A stretch of 64,000 nt of DNA from Tetrahymena thermophila SB210 (Eukaryota; Ciliophora; Oligohymenophorea; Hymenostomatida; Tetrahymenidae): NCBI RefSeq assembly GCF_000189635.1, contig NW_002476186.1, positions 434,001 through 498,000 on the forward strand, read 5' to 3'. Below are positions 23,356-35,906 of this stretch, one piece after another. Each line of letters opens with the position of its first letter. Position 1 is the stretch's first letter. The notes under the pieces are model-generated. The model saw only the letters and a list, made by a program, of their open reading frames with translations. It had not been told where the DNA came from and did no database searches. Position numbers and translations under genes: made by a program.

Positions 23356-25984
23356 TCATATTAATTATCCGATGAGCTCCCTTATTTAATAAATATTTAT
23401 AAATCTTTAATATCTTAAATAATTAATATTACCATAAATTTTCATAGCTATTATAGCCTTCAACAGGATAGTCAATACTACTAATGTAAAATAAGGATTT
23501 ACTTTTATTGGAAATAGATTCACTATATGAAGTACTAGCACTAAATATCTTATCTATTGTAAGTCTAAATGCATCATCTTAATTATTTAAGTAAATGAAT
23601 AAAAATTTTAATTTGATTAATGATAGTTTGTTAATTTACTCAGCATTCTGGGTATTAAAGTGGATAATAGTTAATTAGATTCTTCAAGACATGGATTTGA
23701 ATTAATTTCTATCAAAGATACTTCACCTTACTAATCAACCATAAAGTCATAGCCAAATATTTCAAACGTGTTATTATTTACTCTTTTTGTTAGCTTTTTT
23801 TCAGCTGCTGTCATGGAGTACATAATACACTATTTAATTTAGTTGAGAATTTAATCAAAGCTTATGTTTGGTTTTTATTCACTGAGAATATCCTAAATAA
23901 GTTAATACATAACTTAACAAATAAACGGATTTCAAATAATAATAAAAAATTACTTTCATTTATTTATAGGAAATTATATTGCCATTTTCATATTTTCCAT
24001 AATTTTAAGATGTTTTTTAAACTGCATTATTGGTCAAGTGTATAAATATATTGTTTAAGTTTTGTGAGTCTAGATTGTAAATCTCTGATGATAATCTTAT
24101 GTAGCCTTCTCTAATTTTTAATGTAAATTAAAACTTATAAAAAAGTAAGCTAAACTAATTTTACTTAAATACATAATATTATAGATCTTAATCAATTAAA
24201 ACCCATATACGCATATCAAATTTTCTATTAGTAATTAATAAAGGATTTTCTAGATATTTTTAAATTATTAACTATTTCCCTCCAGCAATTTTTTTACTTT
24301 TATTTTACAAGTTTTTAGTATTGTATTGTTCATATACTTGGCTTTATTTATAATTTTGAATGATGTCATTTTCGTTTATTACTCCCAATTTTATTAATTT
24401 TTCTCTAATTAAGCCATTTTTTCCATAGCCTTGCATATAAGTCATGAATTATTCTAGCTTATTAAATAGTTTTATACCTCTTCCTCTATTTGTATCAGTA
24501 GGTTTAAGGAGCCATATATTTTCTAATGCTGTAGAGTTTTATACAGTCAAAAAAAGATCAAAAAATTCATCTAATTCATCTGTAAGACTTTCTGAGTCTA
24601 AGTTTAGCAAAAAGGAAGAAGGAATTATAAATTATGCTTATTCATCAACTGTCTACAAATATTTATAAAATAATCTAAATATGAATGCAAATGAAATAAA
24701 ATTTTCTTGAAAAAATAGATTATTCATTTTTAAATTAATTAAATATAAATAAGCCTAAAAAAAACTCAAAGACATTCTCGGGATTGATTACATCAAAAGG
24801 AAAAAAATAGAATTTATTTTTTTGGGATTTTAATTTATATCTTAATTAAGTATATTAGTTGATTGCATACCTTTGCATAGTAAGTTAAATTTGTAAATAA
24901 TTTAGCTTTTGAGGAAATTTCAGAATGAAATTATATATGATTAGTACTTTGCTTCTTAGTTCCTATTTTCGTTAATTCATCGTAATGCAGACCACTGCTT
25001 GTAGGTTTCCATTTAAAATTCCAACTAGTAGAATTCTACTTCATTTCTGTTATCCAGGAACGTTTCATTAATATTTTTTTTATGAGCTCAGAATTATTCC
25101 CAGGTTCTACTACGTACTTATTTATTTATTTCCAGTAAATTAATTTAATATTTGTAGTACAGTGTATATAAAAATAAAAAGTTTTTTATTATTTTACTGT
25201 AAACTATGCTTTTGTAGAAGGTTATCTTAATAAAAGCAGAGAGTTCATTTTGTTTTATTAATCTTTAATTAATAACGGCTTAATCTAATTATTTCTTGAT
25301 TTAATCCTAAATTCCTTAATTTTTAAATGAAAATATTTAAAGAAAGAATCAGTTTTGATTGGAAATCAAATCAACTTAAATACTACTCTTTTTTTACTTT
25401 AATAAAAAATTGATATTGCTATAATTAAATTAGGTAGTTATTGTTTTTAACATCAGTAGAAAAGAAATAGATACTAAAAACTATTTTTGTTGTTATTAAT
25501 AGTCTCTTTTATTTCTACAAAAAACATCAACTGAATTTATTTGTATTTACCTTTTTGCTATATTTTAAATATTTTGTTTCTTCTAGTTCAGCTTGTTCAT
25601 CCTTGTTATTATTTATCTTTTCTCTAGATTTATTAGCTTTTTTCATTCTTACATCATTAGACGTTTGTAAGCGAAGTCTTGCCAAGTTTTCTTTGTTTTT
25701 ATGATATTTAAATAATACCTCTACGTTAGACTAAAATTGTGATTCATCAGTATAGTCATCTTATTTATTTTCTTGTATGTTAAAATACAGATTATGTTTA
25801 GATCTTTCATTTTCTTTTTATTGTTTAATATAAAATTCTCAATAGTTTTAGAACATCAAATCAACCAATAATTCAATAAGAATTTGAGAAGTATTTTACA
25901 TGTCTTTAAATAATCATTGCTTTGAACAGTTGAAATTTATGTATACGGTTTTAATTTTAAGGCAGAAGAGCTTGGTGTGTACAT
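23356..25984 (-). CDS. Tubulin-tyrosine-ligase-like enzyme (tubulin glutamylase or glycylase)
   Basis: TTLL enzymes add Glu or Gly side chains to tubulin in cilia and cortical microtubules. Multi-exon, ATG 25984. The first two exons (25900-25984 and 25551-25813) join in frame to an Asn/Lys-rich leader. Later exons hold the ATP-grasp ligase: VVEPGNNSELIKK, NFKWKPTSSGLHYDE, IWLLKPTDTNRGRG (nucleotide-binding), GGKQLIIQKYLENP, RKFDMRIWVL and FGYDFMVDQQGEVSLIEINS with the metal ligands D, E and N. The tail YPVEGYNSYENLW is typical of the family. The end (TGA at 23356) relies on one short inferred final intron, and the exon border near 25200 is unresolved. Glutamylase versus glycylase cannot be decided from sequence alone. 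Confidence 0.87.
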
Positions 25985-26568
25985 TAAAAGTTTCGAAATG
26001 AGAAAATAATATATCGATAAAATGTTTCTTTCTCTAAATTTAAACTATTTAAAAAGCTTTGTTATGAAATCTTTTTAAATACACTTACTTGATAATAAAA
26101 TAAGTTAACTATATTTTTTTTTTATTTATTATAAAAATAGTAAATTCTTGCATGATCTACTACTATTTTACTATAATATTATGTTTTTTTAATTTATTAA
26201 TCAATGATATGTTTCATTAAAATATTTTATTATCATTAATTTAGAAATTCATTTTCATTGATTGATATTAACTTTTCAGTAAGTAAAAACAATAAAAAAA
26301 TAATTTCTTCATTATTTAAAAACATAAATTTTATGAGTTCATTTTAATAAAATTTCAAATAATATTAGTTAATTAATATCTTTCATCTAACAAATATTAT
26401 AAATAATTATTTATATTTAAGAATTTTAATAAAAATCAATTATAATAATTGATAATACATTTAGAAAATTTTTAATTTAAAATAATATTTCGAAGAGTAA
26501 CAAAAATAAAAAAAATTTGCTTGCAACTTTAACAATTACAGTATTTATAATATTTAAAACAAATTTTA
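25985..26568. other. Intergenic
   Basis: AT-rich spacer between the TTLL promoter and the 3' end of the first paralogue-array gene. The stretch near 26490-26570 resembles 30540-30620 downstream of the second paralogue, a remnant of shared ancestry. Confidence 0.5.
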
Positions 26569-28302
26569 TCAGTTGTATGTTTTATTTAAGCAATCAAGCA
26601 AGCGCTGATTTACTTTCCTGTCTTATTCATCATAGTTGTCAAAACCTCTCTCTGAATCTTTTATGAATTTTTCTAACTAGGATTAAAAGTATTCTTCGTC
26701 ATAATCTATTTTATCCATGAGTTCTATCTAATTAAACTATAAATTAAATAGCTATGAAGATTATGATTCAATATCGGGAACGTCATTTTTTGAAGATTTT
26801 TCTGTAGCATTTGCAATTTTGTTTTTACTATTTTAATTTTTTCCAAGTAAGAAGGGTATTTAATCACTTACTGATGCTCCACAGCATTTAATAGCTGCAT
26901 ATTACTATGGGGTAATTAACATTGCTAGAATTTTTCTTATTCTCAAGAGCTCTGATTAAATTTCGAAGACATCTTAAGATTAAGAAGCTTAGAAAAATAA
27001 GGCTTCATATAAATCTTTATCACTTCTTTTTTTGTTATTATAATCTTCTTTTTCTTCACCTATTATTGTCCTAAAAATCCTATGAAATATTGAAACTTTG
27101 AATTTTTTTGATAATTCTTCGTTCAAGTCCTTTTCTTCTATGTATTTATTTGCTTTAATAATATCTTCTTTGTTCAGTTTGCTATGCAATAAAATTTCTT
27201 CATTCTATGAATTTTGCTTTAGAAATTTGTATGCAGTTTATTTGTAATATTCTTTTAGTTTTAAGTCAATAAAATATTATTGAATATCTGTTTTGGAGAC
27301 TATACCGCCAATTATTCCCAAAAGCAAAAGAACATTTAAGATACTTACAAACTAAGCTAATATTTCTGGGTATTGTGCATATTGGATAGTTTAAATTAGC
27401 TAATTAGAACTCATATTGATGTAAAATTCTGCTATTAGGGGAGTATTTTAAGTACTAGATGTAGCTCCTCTTGACCTAAATGATTCTTAGCTTGAAGCAT
27501 CTGATAAATGGGTATAATCGGTTGTTTTAGATATGAGGAAACCTTATTGTATACTAGTTTTAGAAATTTAAATACTAACTTAAGAATTTGTTAACAAACT
27601 AGGATCTAAATTGAAGAAAATATTCTGCTATTTTGGTACAAGGCTTTGAGTATCTGTGTTAAATTACTTTGTATTTATAGATAAAGAAAACGAGTTTGCC
27701 TAACTAAAGACTTTATCTTCAAATATCTATGAATAGAGGCAATCACTTACCTATGATGAGCTACATACTGCATTTACAGAAATATAAATTCTAGTATCTT
27801 ATCCATTTTTTGAAAAAGTTTTAAATTAAGCAATATTTTTGTCTAAAGAGGAAAAATCTAAGCATTAAGATGTTAGGTCTATTTCTTCATCATTAGTTAA
27901 ATTTGAACAATAATCTACAGGTATTTTAATTTATGGTATAGTATTTCCTTTATCATCGCTTTACAAAATGTAAGCATGAAAAGTTATCAGTTCCTAACCT
28001 TCAGCTTTCTACCACTGCTATAAATTCTGTGAAGTCTCGTCGTTGTAAATGTCAAAATATATATAATTTGGCTAAATAGGTAAGAAGAAATTAGATGTTA
28101 TTTTCTTAAGTTATGATGTAATTTTTGGTTAAATTTCTCCAGCTCCAAATTTGTAATTTAGGTAAACAAAATAAGTTAAAGCTGCGAGGATAACAATAAG
28201 TGAGATGCACCCCCCAAACTTCGTTTATCTTTTATTGTTTCCTACTCCCATTTCAAATTGAAATGGTGATCCAAAAATATCTACTCTTTTTAAACAACTC
28301 AT
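26569..28302 (-). CDS. Paralogue array member 1: two-pass membrane protein
   Basis: Intronless, 577 residues, first of five related genes. The N-terminus has the shared block VDIFGSPFQFEMGVGN, then TKFGG and a hydrophobic span (CISLIVILAALTYFVYL). A ~270-residue Cys- and Gln-containing region follows, probably luminal or external. The second span lies in ILNVLLLLGIIGGIVSKTD, followed by a ~230-residue charged cytosolic tail. Fixed landmarks are LYEALFFQASQSQDVFE, TPQQYAAIKCCG, SDQIPFLL and a terminal RLLDCLNKTY. No known domain was recognised; the N-terminal block loosely recalls ER-Golgi cargo receptors of the Erv type, which is speculative. It is the most diverged copy. Confidence 0.8.
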
Positions 28303-30862
28303 TGCTACTTTTTTAGAAATTTATATTACGCTTTTTTTTATTAATTATAGTAAGCTGTAGAAGAAAAAATTTATTTTTAATTTGTAGAAATCTCTTCAGA
28401 ATAAAAGATTATAATTAATATGCGTTGTATGTCTATTTTTTTTTAATCAATAAACTGAAGTCTGTCTTTCTTTTTGATTTTTACCTGTTTCAATTTTCAC
28501 CTAATTATTAATCTTAATAATCCTCCTTTAAAAGAGGAAAAATTTATTCTGTAATTCTTTTTGAATTTGTGGGCTTTATTTTATTCTTTGATGAAATTAA
28601 AATATTACTAACTTAGTACTGTAAAGACAATATTTTTATGATTCTAATATTAATAAAAATTATTATTAGAATAAAGAAATTGTAACTTTTTTTTAATGCT
28701 AGATGACATATTTTATATATTTCTATTCAATTACATTTTTAAAAATGTGAATACAATTTTACTTTTTAATAAGAAAGCGTTATTTTATCTATGAAATTAT
28801 GCGTTTACATTAGAAATTTATTTAAATAAATATTAATTTTTTTCTTTTCTAATAATTTATACCTCAAAACCAAAACCACTACGCATCTTTGCACATTCCA
28901 TACAAATCTAAACAACTATGAAAATATTTTTATAAACACTCAGAGCTTGATGATCACTATTTTTATAATAAAAATTAACTATTACATAATAATTTATGAT
29001 GTATTTTTTAATAACTAATATACATCAATATGTATATTAACAAATTTAATAAATAGGATAAAAAGATCTTTAATAGGTTCGAAAGATAAGTTAAATATAA
29101 TAATACCAATATTGAATGAAAATATTTTATAGATACAGAAGTATTTGAATGAGTACTTAATAAGTAACCTTATTAGTTGACTCTACAAGTTACTAAGTCT
29201 CATGAAATTTAATCTTTTCTCAAAACTAACTATTGGGTGTATCTAATTATTTTTAGCAATGAAAAGCGGTTTGAAATATTGTTGATATTAGGATAGATTT
29301 ATAAATAGATAAATAAATTGATAGAAATTATATAATATTTTGATAAATGAATAAAAATTGAAGAAGAAAAATATAGCCTATTTGGAATTTTACAAGGAAA
29401 ATAGTTATTAGCAATATAAATTACACATCTGAAAATTAAAAAATTGACAATAAATAAATAAATCGAACTGTGTGTAATAAATAGCTTTTGAAAAATAAAA
29501 AATAATCAATCAAAAATTATTAAAAATTTTTACTCTCACGCTAATATTTTTACTATTCCTTTTTAATATTTGATAAATAACAATTATTACTTGACATTTT
29601 TTATTGTACAAAATTACATTTTTTTATAAATTTCATAGTAAACATTTTTATAAATTAAAAATTTTTAGAATTGTTATTAAATTATTTCCTTTTTCAAATT
29701 ATATACTAAATTATTTTGAAGTAATATTTTTATAAAATATATAATAAATCTAATAAAAATAAAATAGATAAAGATAACTTTATCTAAATTTTAAAGAATT
29801 TTATTTTTTATATCAAATTTTCTATTTTCATTTAATAAGAAACTATAATATTTATCTAAAAAATTAGTTAAAAATCTAAAACTGATTAATATTAAAATTC
29901 TAAAACCCTCTCTATTTGGCTTAACAATCTAAAAAATTTCATTTATTAGTAAAATAGAATAGCTTTTATTCCAAATAAGCAAAAATATTAATACTAGTTA
30001 GAGTTTTTTATCTTTTAATAATAAAAATAATAAATATATCACTGATATGATGTGAAATTATTGATAATATTGTGTATTTTTTTCAAATAATTTAATAAGT
30101 ACAAATTCTTCTTTTTATCTTTGTGTTATTTATTAAATTTTTAAAGCTATATTTCAAAATATTCATAGAAAATATCTTAATATAATAAAATAATCATAAA
30201 GAATTTATTAACATTTAGTTTTAAATTTCTCAACCTAAGTAAAATTTACTAGTAAAAAAGATTTTAATTAGCTTTGTTTGTTTTATAAATTTTAGGAATT
30301 TTTAAAATTATTTTTATTAAATAAAACTAACCTAGCTTTAAAATACTAAAAACGTATTTATTATATCTACAATTTCAAAAACTTGAAAGTAAAACAGTAA
30401 AAAGTTATAAATTATAAATGCTTTTAAAAATTAAAAAATATAACTTACTACACATAACTTTGAAAATTCCATCTGATTTGATGAAAGAAAGATATTTTTA
30501 ATATTTAGCTTTTAGATAGAATAAAATTATTACAAAATAAGAAGAAGTAACAAAATTAAAAAAAATGAATTTATTAGTACTTTAACTACTAAAGCCTAAG
30601 TATAAAAGATAGCAATGCTTTTTAAACAACAAGCAAGTTATTTTTATTTTAAAAAAATGTATAAAATTAGTTTCCTAAAAAAGAATAAAATAATTTTTTG
30701 AAATAAATTCACATTCAATTTATGTGGGATTATGTATGATTCTAAGATATTTATTTTTTTAAAAGAAATAATAATATGTTAAAATTCTCTAAAATTCATA
30801 GTAAAATAAATAAAAAACTTAATTTTACTTTATAAAATGATTTAACAAAAAATAAAAATTAA
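28303..30862. other. Intergenic between array members 1 and 2
   Basis: A 2.6 kb AT-rich stretch with many long T and A runs. A 134-codon TGA-free frame on the minus strand (28901-28497, beginning MECAKMRSG) exists, but its length is within chance for this genetic code and composition. No RNA gene seen. Confidence 0.5.
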
Positions 30863-32623
30863 TCAATTATTAAAGCCATATGTTTTTTTTAAGCAATCAA
30901 TTAAACGTTAGTTCATTTTCTTTTCATGCTCATCTTAGTTATAAAACCCCTTTTCAGCATCTTATAAGAATTTTTCTAACTACAACTAGAAATATTAATC
31001 ATCATAGTCTATTTTATCAATTAATTCAATATGTGTATATTGTTTTTACATTAGTAGTTCAGTCTAAGACTCTATTTCTAAATTTTCAAGCTGTTCTTTT
31101 TCAGGTTTAATTTGAGTTTTTTTTATATCATTCTAATTGCTTCTTTCAAGTAAAAATGGAATTTGATCACTCAATGAAGATCCACAGCATTTAATAGCTG
31201 CGTATTACTAAGGAGTTAAGGCAATTGCTAAAATCTTTTTAATTCTCAGCAATTCTGTCTATAATTCAAACACATCTTGGGATTAAGAAGCTTAGAAAAA
31301 TAAGGCTTCATATAAATCTTTGTTGCCTCTTTTTTTCTTCATGTAATCTTCTTTTTATTCTCCCAACAATGATCGAACCACTCTCTCAAAAAAAGAAACA
31401 TTAAACTTTTTCTTCAGCTCTTTATTAAAATCATTTTCTTCCAGCTCTTTTATTGATCGTAAAATATCATCTTTAGTGAGTTTAGATTGACTAGCAGATG
31501 TTTCTTTTAACTAACTTCCTTTTTAATTTTCATTTTCTGATTACTGCTTTAAAATTTTTAATGCAGTTAATTTGTAATACTCTTTTAGCTTCAAATCAAT
31601 AAAGTACTGTTATATATCTGCTTTTGCAATGATTGCTCCTAATATACTTAAGAGTAGTAATACATTAAGAATACTTCCAAATTGTGCTAAAATCTCAGGA
31701 TATTACACATTCTACACTGATTGTACATATTAAATTGAATCAACAGAAATTACAAATTTTGCAATTAAATTTTAATTGGAGCTGTTAGCTCTTGTTTTAT
31801 ACGAATCATTACTATTTGCATCTGATAGATGAAGATACTTTTAGGGTTGCTGTACAATAAAGCCACTCTGTATAGAAGTTTAAGATGTTTGTAGAGTTAT
31901 TCTAGATGTAGTTAATAGAGTTTGATCTAAATCCCATGATAGAGTTTCCACTTTTGTCTCTAAATTATCATTATCTGAGTTGAATTATTTCCCTTTAATA
32001 TTCAATTAAAAAGTTTGAGTATCACCAAAAACATATTGCTAAAAATCACTAGAACTCAAGCATGTTATGACATCTCCAGTACAAATAGCATTTAGCTCAA
32101 TGAATATTTTTGTGTCATATCCCTTTCCTGCGTAGACCTTAAACTCTACTTCTTCTGAAGGAAGACCTGAGAAATCTAAACACTGAGCCTCTCCATCTAC
32201 TTCAGGATCATCAGTCAATGTAGAGCAGAAATTAGTAGGGATATGTATATTAGGTTATATTAATTATCCATTACTATCAGTTTATTAAAGACTTACAGTA
32301 TAGGAAATAAGCTAAAAATTTTGCTGCTATTGCTAGTAAATTAAATATGATTCATCATCGCTATTTTATATGTCAAACCATATTAAATTTTTTGCTATAG
32401 GAAAAATTAAATCTTTAGTAATTCTTTTTTACTAAGATGATATCTTTGGCTATAAATTTCCACTTCCATACATATAGTTAAGATAACCAAAGTAAACCAT
32501 AGCTATTATTATTACAGCAAAAGAGAGAAGGCCTCCTAAAGTTGTTTTCATTTTTTCATTTCCAGTTCCCATTTCAAATACAAATGGTGTACCGAATATG
32601 TCTAGTTTTTTAAAAAATGACAT
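30863..32623 (-). CDS. Paralogue array member 2: two-pass membrane protein
   Basis: Intronless, 586 residues, ATG 32623. It shares the family landmarks: KLDIFGTPFVFEMGTGN, KTTLGGLL, a first span ending in YFGYLNYMYGSG, a second span before the charged tail, and a C-terminal RLIDCLKKTY. The N-terminal block is closer to members 3-5 than member 1 is. It lies head-to-tail with the others on the minus strand. Function unknown; the family layout suggests a type with both ends cytosolic and a large loop outside or in a lumen. Confidence 0.8.
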
Positions 32624-33261
32624 CTTTTTTCTTGCTCTAAAAATTAATTCTACTTAATACTTAATCTTTTTTGTTAATTTAATTTTTTTGTTATTTCAGC
32701 CACTAATTTAATTGATTTTAAAACAAAATCAGAAAGATAATCTTACCATGATTTTAATAAAATTTAAACTCGCATATTCATTCTAACTTTTTAACTTTAA
32801 AGAAAACAAATTATAGCCAGAATTCATTCATTAACTTAATTATTTATTATAAATTATTTTTATACTAGTTGGCAAATGAATAGAAATTAAATGTAGAAAT
32901 TAGCATAACTGTTTTAAATAATATATCATTTATGATTTAGATTTATTGATTTATTTACAAAAAATTGTAATATATATTTGAAATTTTATTATAATATATT
33001 AAAAGTGTTATATAAATTTTTTTTATTATTTAATTAATTCTATTTTAGGTTTCTGTTTTAACATAAAATCAAAAATAAGTTAATATTTTAATTTTATTCT
33101 TCTAAGATATTATATAAAGGGTAATAAAATGCTTAGATAATTTGCTTATATTTATGATTACTCACTCTAAATTAAAAAAACAAAAGCGAAACACCAATTT
33201 ATAAATAGCTTTTTGATGATAACTATGAATTACCAACAAATATCAAAAACTTAGCTTTGCA
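32624..33261. other. Intergenic
   Basis: AT-rich upstream region of array member 2. No coding frame or RNA gene seen. Confidence 0.5.
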
Positions 33262-33981
33262 TCAAAAGAAATTTAAAAATATTTGGCAAATAATTTTAAA
33301 AATATTTTAAGAATATTTCTAATGTGCTTGAATGAGAAAAATAGGGATGATAAAATAAAAATTCAATTATTGTATATAATTTAGGTAATAAAAAGTGACA
33401 TTTTTATTATTAATTTAAATATATAACTATTTTTATTTTACTAAAAGCTTAGGGTTTAAATTATGAACATTCGGCTTTAGAATTTGGCTGGCCATTCTTA
33501 TTAATTCTAGCATAGTAAATAAAGGAATATAATTAGGGTCAGACTGAATATCACTTTTTTAAAGAATGTCAATTATCTAATTAATGATGCTTTAAAAAAT
33601 ATTTATAAAATACTGAATAAGTTAAAAAAACTATCACCTAATAAGGTATTAATGGACCTCAAGAGTTTTTATGCCCCAAATCAAAGAATTAAATAAATTT
33701 TGATAATAATATTTTAAAAATTAATGATGTAGATAAAGTTTTTTTGAAGCTATTTATATTCAGTTAATATTATTTTCAATTTATATTTTTTGTAATAAAA
33801 TAATGAATGTTCCACTTAAATAAATAAAATAAAAAAAAATTATTTTAACATGAAATAAATTCAAAGATAAGTTATGTTATTAAATTTTTTCAAGACATTT
33901 GTAACAATTTTCAATCTATAAATTTAGTCACCTTAATTCTAATTTATAATAAAAGTTACTATCTAATTTGATATGTGGCAT
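33262..33981 (-). CDS. Small multi-exon gene, unidentified
   Basis: The best-supported parts are an exon ending near 33638 (IWGIKTLEVHQYLI) and one starting near 33588. Splicing between them gives IINQIIDILQKSD and then PNYIPLFTMLELIRMAS, clearly protein-like. A plausible first exon starts at ATG 33981 (MPHIKLDSNFYYKLEL), but the frame across the next junction does not close in my reading, so the 5' structure is uncertain. The C-terminal end at TGA 33264-33262 follows an increasingly AT-rich stretch and may be truncated by another intron. No family recognised. It lies between array member 2 and the divergent peptidase gene. Confidence 0.4.
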
Positions 33982-34311
33982 TTAAATTTTAAATAGAGCT
34001 TATAGAGCTTACCTTTTAGTTTTATATTAATTTGCATACATTGAATTTTTCATATGATAAAGTAATCAAATAAAATTGAAAAGGAGAATATTTAGATTTA
34101 TAAATGACTTAAAATGTTCATCAAACAAATTTCTTTAAAATATTCTATAGATTATTAAAATGCTTAACCATTAAATAAAATTATTTAATATGTTTTCATA
34201 TCTTTATTAAAAAAATAAAAAATTAATAATCTTTTTACTTTGTAATATTTCATATAAATTAAAAAAACATTTCATTTCAAAAAGAAAAAGAAAGGAAAGA
34301 ATTAACTAAAA
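33982..34311. other. Intergenic, divergent promoter region
   Basis: AT-rich spacer upstream of the peptidase ATG, ending in an A/G-rich leader. Confidence 0.5.
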
Positions 34312-35758
34312 ATGGACTCTATAAAATTAAGAAAAGAAGCATTAGAAATAGAACAAGAAGTTATTTAAATTAGAAGACATATTCATGAGAATCCTGAGCT
34401 AGGATTTGAGGAATTTGAAACATCAAAATTTATAGCTGAAAAATTAGAATAATTAGGATATGAAATTATCAAAAATGTTGGAATTACAGGAGTAGTCGGT
34501 ATATTGAGAGGAGATTAACCTGGTCCTTGTGTTCTTTTTCGTGCAGATATGGATGCTTTAAAGGTTGACGAAAATAGCGGAGATCCTCACGCAAGTAAGA
34601 AACCAGGTATTCATCATGCTTGTGGTCATGATGGTCATGTTGCAATGCTACTTGGATTTGCTAAGATTATTTCTACTTGGAAGAGTAAAATTAAAGGTAA
34701 TATATTTTATTTTTTTAGAAGAAAGATAATTATTTAAATAGATATTTTTTAGAATGTAATAAAAAACATTTTAATACACATAATTTATTTCACTATAAAT
34801 TTAGTAAAAAAGTATTTAATATATATTTATAATTAATTAAATTATAACTAATACTAATCATAAAAAGGTATTGTTAAACTGTGCTTTTAACCTGCTGAAG
34901 AAGGACTTGCAGGAGCTAAAAAGATGATAGAAGAACATGTTTTAGAAAATCCAAATGTGGATATGTGTTTTGGAGCACATTTAGTTAACTATGAATATCC
35001 TGGTTACGTAAGATGTGTTCCTGGTCCAATTACAGCTAATTCTGATAGAATTTTTATTGATATTGAAGGATTAGGAGGCCATGCTAGTACACCTCAAGAT
35101 GCTAAGGATGCAGTAGTAATTGGATGTCAATTAGTAACAGCTATGTAAACAATTACAAGCAGAAATCTTTCACCATATGAAACGGGAACTATATCAATAG
35201 GAAAAATAGAATCAGGAACTCAAGCTAATGTAATAGCATCAAAATGTAGAATTGAAGGTGATAACATTAAATAAAACTATTAACAAATTAATTACGATTT
35301 AGTTTTTAAAATAAAAATATATAAAATTAATAATAGGAACTGTTAGATCATTTAATTAGAAAACACAGAGTTTATTTGAAGAAAGATTGAATTAATTATG
35401 CAATGGATTTGCTATTTCTTATGATTGCAAAATCAATTTGGTATTTAAAAAGCTATATCCTGCAACAATAAATGATTAAAAATGTTACGAGCTTGCAATT
35501 GAGAGTATAAAAAAGGTCGTTGGAGAATCAAACCTTAAAAAAAAGGATTTTGGATTAGCTGGTGAAGATTTTTCATTTTTCAGCTTATAAAAACCTAGTT
35601 GCTACTTTTGTATAGGAAGTGCTCCTTAAAATTCATTAATTAATGATGGGACTATTGCACTTAGACCTCATCATTCTCCTTTCTTTACTATTGATGAATC
35701 TAGCTTGGTGATTGGAGTTTCCATATGGGTTTAAATGCTAGAGGATATAATGTGTTGA
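34312..35758 (+). CDS. M20-family amidohydrolase/metallopeptidase
   Basis: Hydrolyses N-acyl-amino-acid or small peptide amide bonds by a two-metal mechanism. Three exons (34312-34696, 34868-35257, 35337-35758) join in frame to 398 residues. The start is typical of the M20D group (RRHIHENPELGFEEFETS). Metal ligands are visible in RADMDAL, HACGHDGH and the catalytic PAEEG, with the dimerisation lid GGHASTPQDA and a late His-containing segment (RPHHSPFFTIDE). It has no signal peptide, so it is probably cytosolic. The nearest characterised relatives are hippurate/IAA-amino-acid hydrolases; the true substrate is not known. It is transcribed against the membrane-protein array and ends 148 bases from the stop of array member 3, tail to tail. 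Confidence 0.92.
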
Positions 35759-35906
35759 TTAAAATTAATTAATAAATAAATAAAATCATTTTAAATTTTT
35801 ATTTTATTTTTAATAAAATTGTAAACTAAATTCATTGTTAATTCATTGAAGATTAATAAATTTTTCTATTTGTCAGTATAATACATTATAAAAAAACTAA
35901 AAAAAA

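Noticed and set aside
25826..25905. Apparent in-frame TGA near the start of the TTLL gene (possible selenocysteine)
   Set aside because: A GT...AG intron from 25899 to 25814 removes the TGA, keeps frame and links to a better ATG at 25984.
28497..28901. 134-codon TGA-free minus frame starting MECAKMRSG, 195 bases upstream of array member 1
   Set aside because: With only one stop codon and about 80% AT, TGA-free runs of this length occur by chance; no domain, homologue-like motif or codon bias supports it.
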